Source: Streptomyces sp. JB150
GTDB taxonomy: Bacteria; Actinomycetota; Actinomycetes; Streptomycetales; Streptomycetaceae
NCBI RefSeq assembly: GCF_011193355.1
Contig: NZ_CP049780.1
Span: 5,724,445 to 5,788,444 of the forward strand
DNA length: 64,000 nucleotides
Reading direction: 5' to 3'
Positions within the stretch are counted from its first letter, which is position 1. Each line of letters starts with the position of its first letter. Positions 35,601-43,964 of this stretch are shown here, piece after piece. A model generated the notes under the pieces. The model was given only the letters and a program-made list of their open reading frames with translations, did not search any database and was not told the origin of the DNA. The translations under genes were made by a program, and so were the position numbers.

Positions 35601-37325
35601 CTCGACGCCCTCGCCACGATCTTCGTTCCGGTTGTCAACAACAACGGCTCCAACCGCAACAAGGCCGAGATGGTGCGGCTGCTGCTGCGCCTGCCCGACG
35701 AGCACGGCGTGCTGCCGGACATCGGGGTGTGGCCCAAGCAGAAGGACGTCGCCGAGGCGCTGGGCCTCAGCGCCGGGCGCATCCCGCAGATGCTCAAGGA
35801 GGAGCGCAAGCGCTGGAAGGCCGACCCGGCCGTCCGCGCCCTGCGCACCGAAATCCTCGACCTCCTCGCCGGCATGGGCCGGGTCGCCTCCGCCGTCGAG
35901 ATCGCCGACGCCCTCGCCGTGCGGCGCGGCAGCCAGCTCGCCACCCGCGAGCAGCGGCGCGCGCTGGCCCTGGCGGCGGTCCGCGCCGTCGTCGAGATCG
36001 AGCAGCTCGCCCCCGACGAGGCCGAGTTCCAGCACCAGCCCAACCGCAAGGCCACCGAGGAGTCGCTGGGTGCGGGCCTGCTCGCCCTGGACGTGCGCGA
36101 GCACGACGCGCCCGACACCCCGACCGCGCCCGGCCTGCTCGACTACGCGACCAAGCTCGGCCGCGCCGCCGACCGCCTCGCCAAGCTCGACACCCTGCCG
36201 ACGGCCGCGACCGTCCTGGCCGAACTGGGCGCGGTGGCCATGCCGCCCGGCGCGATCGACTGGGACGAGCGGCGGATGGTCGAACTGGCCGCCGCCGCGT
36301 CCGTCAACGCCGCCGCCACCCCCCGCCTGGAGATCTACCCGCGGAACCTGCCGCTGGTCCGCGCGCTGCGCCTCACCCAGGCCGGCCTGGTGCGCCGGAT
36401 CGACGGCGTGCCGGAGGGGCGGCAGCCCGGCCTGACCGCCGAGGACATCCACGAGCGGGTCCGCGCCCGCTTCCCCGAGCTGGTCGTCCCGGACGGACGC
36501 GGCGGCACCACCCACGAACTGCCCACCGGCGGCCCGCTCACCAAGGCGCTGCGCGACGCGGGCTTCGAGCTGTCGCTCAGCACGCGCGAGGACACGGGCA
36601 CGCTCCGCTACCTGTCGGCGCGGGTGGACGACGCCTCCAGCTACCTCACGACGGGCGCCTGGCGGCACTCGACGCGCACGGGCACGGTGACCCGGTACGC
36701 GGACGACCCGCAGCTCGCGGGTGCGGTGCGCGCGGAGGAACGGCTCCTCGCCTCGGCCCGCCGGGACGGGTACCGGGTGCTGACCGTACGGCAGCAGCTC
36801 GTACGGGACGCGGTACGGGAACTGGGCGCCGAACGGCTGGGCGCGCGGGCGGTGTCGGTGACCGAGCTGTTCCTCCAGGCCCTGCGCGCGCAGGTCACGC
36901 CGGGCACCAAGCCCACCTGGGAGACCCTGCTCAAGGCGGACGCCGCCGAGCCGGGCTCGAAGGGCGCGGTGCGGTTCGCGGAGTACGCGCGGACGGCGTG
37001 GGGCTCGGTCGAGCCCCGCATAGTCGAGCTGCTGGGCAACGGCGCCGACGGTCCCGTCCTGCTGACGGAGGTCGGGGTGTTCGCCCGGTACGACGCGATG
37101 GGCGTCCTGGACCGCCTGGCGTCGGCGGCCCGGCAGGGCGGGCGGGGGCTGTGGCTCCTGGTCCCGCAGAACGACCCCTCGCGCGAGCCGAGGCTCGGGC
37201 AGGTGGCCGTGCCGTACCAGGCCGGCCTGGGGGAGTGGATCCAGCTTCCGGACACGTGGGTGGGCAACCGCCACCGCGGGTCCGGCGAGAACGTGGCGAG
37301 TGGTGTCGAGGGAGACGCGAAGTGA
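32658..37325 (+). CDS. pglW: PglW, NERD-domain serine/threonine kinase of type 2 BREX (Pgl)
   Basis: A 1555-aa multidomain protein of the phage growth limitation system. The N-terminal NERD nuclease-like domain (about residues 14-120) has REVDLLVV and YMIELKDW. The first kinase-like domain (about 190-490) has HHRALAARS (323-331) where HRDLKxxN is expected, so the catalytic Asp is missing. A second, canonical kinase domain (about 525-800) has the Gly loop GTGSTSRAF, K559, HRDIKPDN (667-674) and DFS for DFG. A helix-hairpin segment (LGITTVGELLDY...PGLG) follows, then about 600 residues unassigned. Start chosen for CGGGGA before ATG 32658; ATGs at 32613 and 32571 are in frame. Overlaps pglX by 4 bp. 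Confidence 0.93.
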   Translation: MREGRWVTVTESEFEHERRGLEAIRQKLPDTDPWRAWSNFTFTAHTGHVREVDLLVVAPGGVYMIELKDWHGSVTSENGTWVQTTPGGRRRTHGNPLHLVNKKAKELSSLIGPGQGGRRVWIGEAVCFTDDRLRVRLSAHDQNGVYTVDELVEMLNQPPRDERRRVTAIDSRHIKAELDRIGIRRSEAEYKVGPYELQRRPFDSGQTWADYEAHHTELPERARVRVYLSERGSDASLRQSVENAARREAAVLQRFRHPGVVPYRQYFPTGHPAGPALVFDYDPRTMKLDEYLVQYGAKLDILGRMALVRQLAETIRSAHAKRIHHRALAARSIHVLPRPDGGPGKAAGDEAAWLSPQLQISDWQIATQRSGDSSQGGTRLAPTALSAMHLADDEDPYLAPELTALRPDPVSLDVYGLGVLTYLLVTDKAPAASQAELRARLEAGEGLRPSSLVDGLSEDVDELVQAATAYNPDRRLHSVDDFLEMLEVVEDSLTAPASAGAPETAAAPEKDPLDAVPGDVLDGRWEVRRRLGTGSTSRAFLVRDLEAEARRTRPLAVLKVALSDSRGDILVREAEVMSRLRPHSGIIRLVEPEPLRIAGRTVLALEYVGDERDDAGEPGERKAPRRREETVARQLRDEGRLPVDQLEAYGDYLFGAVDFLEGEGVWHRDIKPDNIAIRVRPNRTRELVLIDFSLAGYPAKNTDAGTEGYLDPFVDVITRGTYDSHAERYALAVTLHQMASRELPKWGDGSVPPRMTDPKEWPYPTIAAEAFDPAVRDGLVAFFQKALHRDVGKRFPELKPMRDAWRKIFLDASRTVPSSHRSRHPAPAGTGSGADAPGAEQIPRGAIADAEPETAEQQRDRLAAEVTRDTPLTVSGLTGAAQSFLYGLGITTVGELLDYSRRKLVNAPGLGARTRNEVQKRQREWGERLRATPVSPLTPQGRAEAKEELEQLTAAESALAGTLATADAAGGLSARALRSVSLDALATIFVPVVNNNGSNRNKAEMVRLLLRLPDEHGVLPDIGVWPKQKDVAEALGLSAGRIPQMLKEERKRWKADPAVRALRTEILDLLAGMGRVASAVEIADALAVRRGSQLATREQRRALALAAVRAVVEIEQLAPDEAEFQHQPNRKATEESLGAGLLALDVREHDAPDTPTAPGLLDYATKLGRAADRLAKLDTLPTAATVLAELGAVAMPPGAIDWDERRMVELAAAASVNAAATPRLEIYPRNLPLVRALRLTQAGLVRRIDGVPEGRQPGLTAEDIHERVRARFPELVVPDGRGGTTHELPTGGPLTKALRDAGFELSLSTREDTGTLRYLSARVDDASSYLTTGAWRHSTRTGTVTRYADDPQLAGAVRAEERLLASARRDGYRVLTVRQQLVRDAVRELGAERLGARAVSVTELFLQALRAQVTPGTKPTWETLLKADAAEPGSKGAVRFAEYARTAWGSVEPRIVELLGNGADGPVLLTEVGVFARYDAMGVLDRLASAARQGGRGLWLLVPQNDPSREPRLGQVAVPYQAGLGEWIQLPDTWVGNRHRGSGENVASGVEGDAK

Positions 37326-40300
37326 TCGACCGCAAGGCTCTGTTGGACGACCTGAAGCAGCAGGTCAAGGCGGTCGAGGCCGACCTGGGCAAGCAGGTGA
37401 AGGCACTCGGTGAGGTCCACGCCCGGCTGCGCGCCGAGTACGACCAGGCCCGCAAGCTCGGACGTACGGCGGCGACGTGGAACTCGTGGCTGGACGAGCG
37501 GGTCACGCAGGTCGCGGTGGCCTGGGTGCTGGGCACGGTCTTCGTCCGCTTCTGCGAGGACAACCGGCTGATCCCCGAGCCGTACTTGACGGGGCCTGAC
37601 GGCGACCGGCGCGAGCTGGCGGAAGCGCGGTACGACGCGTACGTGGAGACGGACGACGACCCGACCTACCGCGGCTGGCTGGAGAAGGCGTTCGACGAAC
37701 TGGGCCAGGGCCAGGCGGGCCGGCTCCTCTTCGACAAGCGGCACAACCCGCTGTACCAGATCCCGCTCTCGCACGACGGTGCGCGCGAGCTGGTCGAGTT
37801 CTGGCGGCAGCGCGACGAGGCGGGCGCCCTCGTCCACGACTTCACCGACCCGCTGAACGAGGACGGCACGGAGGGCTGGGACACGCGGTTCCTGGGCGAC
37901 CTGTACCAGGACCTGAGCGAGGCAGCCCGGAAGACGTACGCGCTGCTCCAGACGCCCGAGTTCGTGGAGGAATTCATCCTCGACCGGACGATGAACCCGG
38001 CGGTGCGGGAGTTCGGGTACGAGGAACTGAAGATGATCGACCCTACGTGTGGGTCGGGACACTTTGTGCTGGGGGCGTTTCGGCGGTTGGTGCGGTTGTG
38101 GGGGGAGGGGCAGCCTGGGCGTGATGTGCATGAGCGGGTGCGAGCGGCGCTGGACTCAGTGCACGGTGTGGATATTAATCCATTTGCGGTGGCTATTGCG
38201 CGTTTTCGGCTGCTGGTGGCAGCGATGGCGGCGAGCAGCGTGTTGACGCTGGCGGAAGCCGCGAAATACGAGTGGCCGATTCACTTGGCGTCAGGTGATT
38301 CCCTAATTAAGGCCCGACAGTTGGAGTTGGTGCTTGGCGGAGGTGAAGACGGAATGGATGACCCGCTGGCCTCCTTTGCTTACACCACGGAAGACGTGCA
38401 GGATCATCCGGGGATTCTTCAGCAAGGTCGCTATCACGTGGTGGTGGGCAACCCTCCCTACATTACGGTTGGCGACAAGAAGTTGAATTCATTGTATAGA
38501 GAGTTGTATGACGTGTGTGCAGGTACATACGCTCTCTCAGTCCCGTTTGCGCAGCGTTTCTTTGAATTGGCCAAGCGTGGCGATGTTCATGGGTGTGGGT
38601 ACGGTTTTGTTGGGCAGATTACGGCGAACTCGTTCATGAAGCGCGAGTTCGGCAAGAGGCTTGTCGAGGAATTCTTCCGCGATCGAGTTGAGCTTATGGA
38701 GGTCATTGACACATCAGGTGCTTACATTCCTGGTCATGGTACGCCAACGGTTATTCTAGTTGGCAAGCGGCGCAGTGGGGCTGGGCGGTCCAAGACGGTA
38801 CGCACCGTACGCAGTGTCCAGGGTGAGCCCCAGGTGCCGGAGAGTCCGGAGAAGGGATTGGTTTGGTCTGCGATTGTCAGTCAAGTGGACAGACCGGGCT
38901 CCGTGACGCCGTGGATCTCGGTCGATGATCTTGATCGTCAGCGTTACTTTGCCCGTCAGCCGTGGATTTTGGCCGACGGCGGTCTCGAGCTAAACGAGGT
39001 GATTAGCGAGAATTCATCCTCAAGCCTTGGGGATCATGCGAAGAGATTCGGGTATGTAGGCATGACGGCTGCGGACGAGGTTATGATTCGCGCGCAGCGG
39101 GCATGGCCGACCGAAATGGCGAAATTTTTGAAACCCGTCATTTCTGGTGAAGAGGTGCGAGACTGGAATGCCAAAAGTCAGAATCGCGCCTTTTATCCAT
39201 ACTCGGAAAATCGGACGTTGATCAGCTTGCCTTACACGGTGGCGACATCGTCGGCGCTCTGGCCTTATCGAACCGAGCTGGGAGGGCGTGCAACTTTCTC
39301 CGGAGTAAGCTACTACGCCGCTGGGCGGCCTTGGTGGGAGTGGCATCAGCTTCCAAAAGACGAGGGAACTCACGAGTGGCTTATCTCCTTTGCGCGTGAC
39401 TCTTCGCATGGCCAGTTCTTTCTTGATCGTGGAGAATCTCTTTTTAAGCAGACTGCTCCGGTGATCAAATTGCCCGCGAATGCTACCGAAGTGCAACACC
39501 TTAATTATCTGGGGGTGCTAAATAGTTCCACTGCTACTTTCTGGCTCAAGCAAGTAAGCTACCCTAAGGGGGGTGACCCCATCGGGGGTGAAGGGGCTCG
39601 CGTTAGTGCTCATCCTTGGTCTGATCGCTATGAATTTACGGGCACGAACGTGGCGAAATTTCCGCTTCCGATGAAGTACCCGCTAGAGCTCGCTGTCAGG
39701 CTAGATAGCCTTGCTAAGGAGCTTGCTGCTAATAGCCCTGTAGCTGTTAGCTATGGGGACAATCTTTCTGTCGGTGTTCTCCGCGAGGCTCGCCGAACCT
39801 GGGAGGTTACTCGTGCACGTATGATTTCCCTTCAGGAGGAGTTGGACTGGCAGGTCTACTCTCTCTATAACCTCCACTCCGACGACCTTCGCGTTTCCGA
39901 GGATCCCGACGACTCCGACATTCCTGAACTCGCCCTCGGTGAGCGCGCCTTCGAAATTGTCCTTGCCCGTCGCGTAGCCGCAGGCGAGGCCAGTGACGAG
40001 TGGTTCAAGCGGCACAATTCCACGCCTATCACGGAGATCCCCGCCCACTGGCCCGCCTCCTACCGTGAGATCGTGCAGAAGCGGATCGACGCCATCGAGT
40101 CGAACCGGGCTATCGGCATGGTCGAGAGGCCCGAGTACAAGCGCCGCTGGGCCACCGAGGGCTGGGACGCTCTCCAGGAGAGGGCCCTGCGCTCCTGGCT
40201 GCTCGATCGTATGGAGAAGCGTGACCTCTGGTTCGACGAGAACGGTCAGCCCACCATCCTGACCCTGGCACGCCTCACCGACGCCCTCTCCCGAGACGAG

Positions 40301-40945
40301 GACTTCGTCTCCGTGGCCAAGCTGTACGCGCCCCGCAAGGATCTGCCCAAGGTCGTCGCCGAGCTGATCACCGATGAGCACGTGCCGTTCCTCTCCGCTC
40401 TGCGCTACAAGCCCTCCGGCCTGAAGAAGCGCGCTGACTGGGAAGAGGTGTGGGACCTCCAGCGCAAGGAGGACGCCGCGCCCGACGAGCAGACCAAGCG
40501 GAAGATCCGGGACTCCATCCCCGTGCCGCCGAAGTACACCTCGGCCGACTTCCTCCGCCCGTCCTACTGGAGGGCGCGCGGCAAGCTGGACGTGCCCAAG
40601 GAGCGGTTCATCTCCTACGGGCAGACCCACGCGGCCACCCCAGACCTCTACGGCTGGGCCGGCTGGGACCACAAGGAGCAGGCGCAGGCGCTGGCGACGT
40701 ACTTCACCAACACCGCGCTGTCCACCGAGGAGATCACGCCGTTCCTCGCCGGCCTGCTGGAACTCCAGCCGTGGCTGTACCAGTGGCACAACGAGTTCGA
40801 CATGCTCTACAGCGGCTCCCCGGCGGACTTCTTCGCCGCTTACCGCCAGCAGAAGCAGGGCGAGCACGGTCTCACGGACGACGACCTCCGTGGCTGGCGT
40901 CCTCCGGCCGCGACCCGAGGTCGTCGCGCAGCAGTGAAGCGGTAG
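37322..40945 (+). CDS. pglX: PglX, N6-adenine DNA methyltransferase of type 2 BREX
   Basis: A 1207-aa SAM-dependent methyltransferase that marks host (or, in Pgl, phage) DNA. SAM motif DPTCGSGHF is at residues 240-248; catalytic NPPY is at 377-380, as in gamma-class adenine methylases. The remainder is target-recognition and BREX-specific sequence, ending in a basic tail (TRGRRAAVKR). The GTG at 37322 overlaps the pglW stop (GTGA). About 38040-39900 is strikingly AT-rich (42% G+C in 38461-38520, against 70% in 37381-37440 and 67% in 40561-40620), pointing to a swapped segment. Its last 74 bp overlap the antisense gene. Confidence 0.95.
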   Translation: MIDRKALLDDLKQQVKAVEADLGKQVKALGEVHARLRAEYDQARKLGRTAATWNSWLDERVTQVAVAWVLGTVFVRFCEDNRLIPEPYLTGPDGDRRELAEARYDAYVETDDDPTYRGWLEKAFDELGQGQAGRLLFDKRHNPLYQIPLSHDGARELVEFWRQRDEAGALVHDFTDPLNEDGTEGWDTRFLGDLYQDLSEAARKTYALLQTPEFVEEFILDRTMNPAVREFGYEELKMIDPTCGSGHFVLGAFRRLVRLWGEGQPGRDVHERVRAALDSVHGVDINPFAVAIARFRLLVAAMAASSVLTLAEAAKYEWPIHLASGDSLIKARQLELVLGGGEDGMDDPLASFAYTTEDVQDHPGILQQGRYHVVVGNPPYITVGDKKLNSLYRELYDVCAGTYALSVPFAQRFFELAKRGDVHGCGYGFVGQITANSFMKREFGKRLVEEFFRDRVELMEVIDTSGAYIPGHGTPTVILVGKRRSGAGRSKTVRTVRSVQGEPQVPESPEKGLVWSAIVSQVDRPGSVTPWISVDDLDRQRYFARQPWILADGGLELNEVISENSSSSLGDHAKRFGYVGMTAADEVMIRAQRAWPTEMAKFLKPVISGEEVRDWNAKSQNRAFYPYSENRTLISLPYTVATSSALWPYRTELGGRATFSGVSYYAAGRPWWEWHQLPKDEGTHEWLISFARDSSHGQFFLDRGESLFKQTAPVIKLPANATEVQHLNYLGVLNSSTATFWLKQVSYPKGGDPIGGEGARVSAHPWSDRYEFTGTNVAKFPLPMKYPLELAVRLDSLAKELAANSPVAVSYGDNLSVGVLREARRTWEVTRARMISLQEELDWQVYSLYNLHSDDLRVSEDPDDSDIPELALGERAFEIVLARRVAAGEASDEWFKRHNSTPITEIPAHWPASYREIVQKRIDAIESNRAIGMVERPEYKRRWATEGWDALQERALRSWLLDRMEKRDLWFDENGQPTILTLARLTDALSRDEDFVSVAKLYAPRKDLPKVVAELITDEHVPFLSALRYKPSGLKKRADWEEVWDLQRKEDAAPDEQTKRKIRDSIPVPPKYTSADFLRPSYWRARGKLDVPKERFISYGQTHAATPDLYGWAGWDHKEQAQALATYFTNTALSTEEITPFLAGLLELQPWLYQWHNEFDMLYSGSPADFFAAYRQQKQGEHGLTDDDLRGWRPPAATRGRRAAVKR

Positions 40946-41462
40946 CCAGGAGCAGATCGATTTCCGACGGTTCAGGGGCCACCCGGTGCGTGGGCGGGTG
41001 GCCCTGGGCCTGCACGTTCAGCTCCGCCCACACGGTCTTGCCCGGGGCTGCCGGGCGAAGGCTGACGCCCCAGTCGTCCGCGAGGGTGGCGACGAGGAGC
41101 AGACCCCGGCCGGACTCGGAAAGGGAGTCGGCCGCCGGGGGACTGGCCGGAGGCCGTTTCTCGGTGCGGGTGTCGGTCACCTCGATGCGGAAGGTGCCCC
41201 CGGTCAAGGTGAGTCGGACGTGGAAGTCCCTGCCGGGGACGTGGCCGTGGCGTACGGCGTTGGCGGTGAGTTCCGCCGTGATGAGGGTGAGCGTCTCGTT
41301 GACCGGGGCCGTGTAGGGGTGGCCCCAGTCGTCCAGCCGGTGCGAGACGAGTCGGCGGGCGAGGCGGGCGCCGCGCGGCGTCGACGTGAAGCGCATGGTG
41401 AATTCGCGTTCGGGTGCGGGACGCTGCGGCATGTGCCCGTTCGGGGGAGTTGCTGACTTCAT
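40872..41462 (-). CDS. Anti-sigma-factor-like ATP-binding protein (SpoIIAB/RsbW type)
   Basis: A 196-aa protein with a HATPase_c_2 domain (about residues 25-150). The N-box is ETLTLITAELTANAVRHG and a GRGLLLVATLADDWG box follows; the G1 box is degenerate (DTRTEK). Streptomyces encode many such proteins beside XRE/DUF5753 and DUF397 genes; some act as anti-sigma factors, most are uncharacterised. The ATG at 41462 is chosen, but it lacks a clear RBS and ATGs at 41432 and 41393 are possible. The 3' end overlaps the end of pglX by 74 bp. It is divergent from the XRE gene, about 160 bp away. Confidence 0.8.
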   Translation of the reverse strand: MKSATPPNGHMPQRPAPEREFTMRFTSTPRGARLARRLVSHRLDDWGHPYTAPVNETLTLITAELTANAVRHGHVPGRDFHVRLTLTGGTFRIEVTDTRTEKRPPASPPAADSLSESGRGLLLVATLADDWGVSLRPAAPGKTVWAELNVQAQGHPPTHRVAPEPSEIDLLLATASLLRDDLGSRPEDASHGGRRP

Positions 41463-41624
41463 AGGGTCAACGGTCTTGGACCCTGCGTAGCTTTGACCAG
41501 GAGTGACGCGCTGACGGGTACGGGCTGTACACGCGGTCGGTGCGCTTGTACGTGGTGGTGGGCGTGACCGGTTCCCGGGCTCCGAGTTGGCCTGACGGGG
41601 CGGTTGCACGAGAGGAGCTGCGGC

Positions 41625-42455
41625 GTGGACGACGAGGTTCAGCAGCCGGAGTACGAAGTCGGGACGGGCATGCTGTGCGTGTTCGGGCGGCAGTTGAAGT
41701 TGTTCCGGGAGCGGGCGGGCCTGGACCGCGCGGGGTTGGGGTCGCTGACCGGGTACTCGGCCTCGACGATCGCGTCGTTCGAGCAGGCGAGACGTATTCC
41801 GCCGCCGAAGTTCATCGACCAGGCGGATGAAGTGCTGGGGGCGGGTGGGGTGCTGAGCGCGAGCAAGGAGGAGGTGGCTCGGGCTCAGTATCCGGCGTTC
41901 TTCCGTGATGCGGCCAAGTTGGAGACGGAGGCCGTCGAACTGCATGTGTACGCGAACCAGGCGGTGCCCGGACTCTTGCAGACGGAGGAGTATGCGCGGG
42001 CCATTTTCATGATGATGCGACCACCCATGCGGGACGAACTGGTCGAGCAGCGGGTGAGCGCCCGCATGGTCCGGCAGGAGATCTTGTCCAGCCGCGATGC
42101 GCCCCTCGCCAGCTTTGTCATGGATGAGGCAGTGTTAAAGCGTCCCATCGGAGGTCGAGGCATCCTGCGTGGCCAGCTTGAGCACATCCTTCTGATGGGG
42201 CAGCGGCGGAACGTCGAAATCCAGGTTATGCCGCTCGACCGTGAGGAGAACGCGGGTATGGCCGGTCCCTTCACCTTGATCGAGACGAAGGAAGGGCGGA
42301 GGATCGCGTACGCCGAGGTACAGAACGTCAGCCGCCTGCAGACGGAGCGGGACCGCGTCCGTGCGCTGGAGGCCAAGTACGGGATCATCCGAGCGCAGGC
42401 CCTGACTCCTCGTGAATCATTGGCGTATGTAGAGAAGTTGCTGGGAGAGCCATGA
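41625..42455 (+). CDS. XRE-family regulator with DUF5753 (WhiJ-like), containing a TTA codon
   Basis: A 276-aa regulator. The helix-turn-helix lies at about residues 20-75 ([20 protein letters not shown]), and DUF5753 fills about 95-270 with [10 protein letters not shown]. It belongs to the WhiJ-like XRE/DUF397 modules of Streptomyces that tune development and secondary metabolism. The GTG at 41625 has GAGAGGAG upstream. Codon 171 is TTA (42135-42137), so translation should need the bldA tRNA and be late or developmentally gated. It overlaps the DUF397 gene by 4 bp (ATGA). Confidence 0.9.
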   Translation: MDDEVQQPEYEVGTGMLCVFGRQLKLFRERAGLDRAGLGSLTGYSASTIASFEQARRIPPPKFIDQADEVLGAGGVLSASKEEVARAQYPAFFRDAAKLETEAVELHVYANQAVPGLLQTEEYARAIFMMMRPPMRDELVEQRVSARMVRQEILSSRDAPLASFVMDEAVLKRPIGGRGILRGQLEHILLMGQRRNVEIQVMPLDREENAGMAGPFTLIETKEGRRIAYAEVQNVSRLQTERDRVRALEAKYGIIRAQALTPRESLAYVEKLLGEP

Positions 42456-42655
42456 ACGCGCACGTACATCAGCCGCACATAGACCAGTTGGTATGGCGCA
42501 AGAGTCGCTACAGCAGCGAGGAAGGTGGCGAATGCGTCGAGGTCGCCGTCCGCCCCGCCAGGGTCCACGTCCGCGACTCGAAGGACACCACCCGCGCCGC
42601 ACTCGCCGTACAACCCACGGCATGGGCCGCGTTCGTCGAGTTCGCGGCAAGCTAA
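42452..42655 (+). CDS. DUF397 protein (WhiJ-module partner)
   Basis: A 67-aa DUF397 protein with the family core [20 protein letters not shown], then [11 protein letters not shown] and a final [12 protein letters not shown]397 proteins are coupled with, and thought to counter, adjacent XRE/DUF5753 repressors. The ATG at 42452 overlaps the XRE stop. With the neighbouring anti-sigma-like ATPase it completes a common three-gene Streptomyces module. A very strong terminator follows at 42672. Confidence 0.92.
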   Translation: MNAHVHQPHIDQLVWRKSRYSSEEGGECVEVAVRPARVHVRDSKDTTRAALAVQPTAWAAFVEFAAS

Positions 42656-42958
42656 CAGACGTGGCGCCGATCGCAGGGCCCTTCGGCGAGCATCCGTTCG
42701 CCGAAGGGCCCTGCGCGTCCCGTCTCCGCGTCTTCAGCAGCCCCGGCGCCTCGCTCGCCGGGTGTCGCACCAGCACGGGCCGGCATGACGGTCACCGTCC
42801 GGCCGGAGGCGGCCGGCTCTCGGCGGAGGTCGCCTTCCCGGGGGCGATCGGCGCCGTGGTGGACCCGGCCCGCACGCCACCGTCACCCGCATAACGAGGT
42901 CTCAACGGAGCTGACGCTGTCCCGCCCTTGCGGCGCGGAACTGCTGTAGGTTCCTGCC
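42656..42958. other. Gap after the DUF397 gene
   Basis: Apart from the terminator at 42672-42715 this 300-bp gap shows no gene. A TAGGTT at 42947-42952, 6 nt before the ATG of the EcsC-like gene and with no RBS between, suggests a leaderless promoter for that gene. Confidence 0.5.
42672..42715. terminator. 18-bp perfect terminator hairpin
   Basis: Perfect 18-bp stem (42672-42689 with 42698-42715, CGCAGGGCCCTTCGGCGA and complement) with an 8-nt loop, starting 17 bp after the DUF397 stop. Confidence 0.92.
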
Positions 42959-43834
42959 ATGAAGCAGGGTAAAGAGGTCGAGAACCCCGAGTCGCGTTTC
43001 TTCGCGCTGCTGGTGGCGGCAGCGAAGCTTCCGGGTGTGCGTATCCACCGGGAGGCGTACCTCCGGAGTGCGCTGGCTCGCCACTGCTCCGAGGAGGACA
43101 TCCGACGAGCGATCGAAGAGACTCCTGCTGCGGCGGGCATCACTGTCGAGGTTCTCGACAAGGTGGCCAACGACTCCATCCGCTACGAGACGGCCAAGGT
43201 CAGCGCCCTTTCCGCCGCCGCAGGGATACCCGGCATCCTCGCCCTCCCCGCCACGGTGCCCGCCGACACGGCCCAGTACGTCGGCCATATGCTGCGCATC
43301 GCGCAGAAGCTCGCCTATCTCTACAGCTGGCCCGATCTGTTTTCCGACGAGGGCGATGACGCCGACGACGCGACCATGGGGGTGCTCACGCTGTTCTTCG
43401 GCGTGATGTTCGGCACCCAGTCGGCGAACGCCGCCGTGGGGAAGGTCGCGGGGATGATGTCGGAGCAGGTCGCCAAGAAGCTGCCTCAGAAGGCGCTCAC
43501 CCAGGGCGTCGTCTATCCCATGGTGAAGAAGATCGCAGCCTACCTCGGCGTCAAGATCACAAAGGATTCGTTCGCGAAGAGCGTCTCGAAGGCCATCCCC
43601 CTCGTAGGGGCTGCCGTCTCCGGTGGGCTCACCTTTGCGACCTATCTCCCGATGGCCAAGAGGCTTAAAAAGCACCTCGCCGGCCTGCCGCTGGCAGAAC
43701 CGTCGCGCCGAGTGATGGACGGGGAAGTCGTGGACGGTGAAGTCGTCGAAGACCACGAAACCTTCGCCGCAGCACACGCCGAACAGCACGGCGCGGACAC
43801 CACTGCCCCCGAGCTGGAGGAACCCAGGTCCTGA
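42959..43834 (+). CDS. EcsC-like protein of unknown function
   Basis: A 291-aa protein. Charged N-terminal third; an Ala/Gly-rich amphipathic stretch (AAAGIPGILALPATVPADTAQYVGHML, about residues 88-114) leads to RIAQKLAYLYSWPDL, which resembles the EcsC family. A second hydrophobic region lies near 140-160 and a third near 225-245. The tail is acidic. EcsC-like proteins are membrane-associated, with no clear activity known to me. It appears to be a single-gene unit inside the BREX locus; whether it contributes to defence is open. The family call is tentative. Confidence 0.6.
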   Translation: MKQGKEVENPESRFFALLVAAAKLPGVRIHREAYLRSALARHCSEEDIRRAIEETPAAAGITVEVLDKVANDSIRYETAKVSALSAAAGIPGILALPATVPADTAQYVGHMLRIAQKLAYLYSWPDLFSDEGDDADDATMGVLTLFFGVMFGTQSANAAVGKVAGMMSEQVAKKLPQKALTQGVVYPMVKKIAAYLGVKITKDSFAKSVSKAIPLVGAAVSGGLTFATYLPMAKRLKKHLAGLPLAEPSRRVMDGEVVDGEVVEDHETFAAAHAEQHGADTTAPELEEPRS

Positions 43835-43964
43835 CGCCGCGAGTGTGCTCTCCTGGCTGCCCGAGGGAGCGGCCTTCCGTCTTCGGCGGAGGTGCGGGCC
43901 CGGGTTCGCTGGTGCTACGCCTGCTCGTGATGCGTTGTGTCCCGGAGGCACGCCCGCAGCGCCG

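Noticed and set aside
32556..37274. A 4.7-kb open frame antisense to pglW
   Set aside because: It is a by-product of high G+C on the opposite strand: composition is His/Gln/Val/Gly-rich with no domain, while the sense frame encodes clear NERD and kinase motifs.
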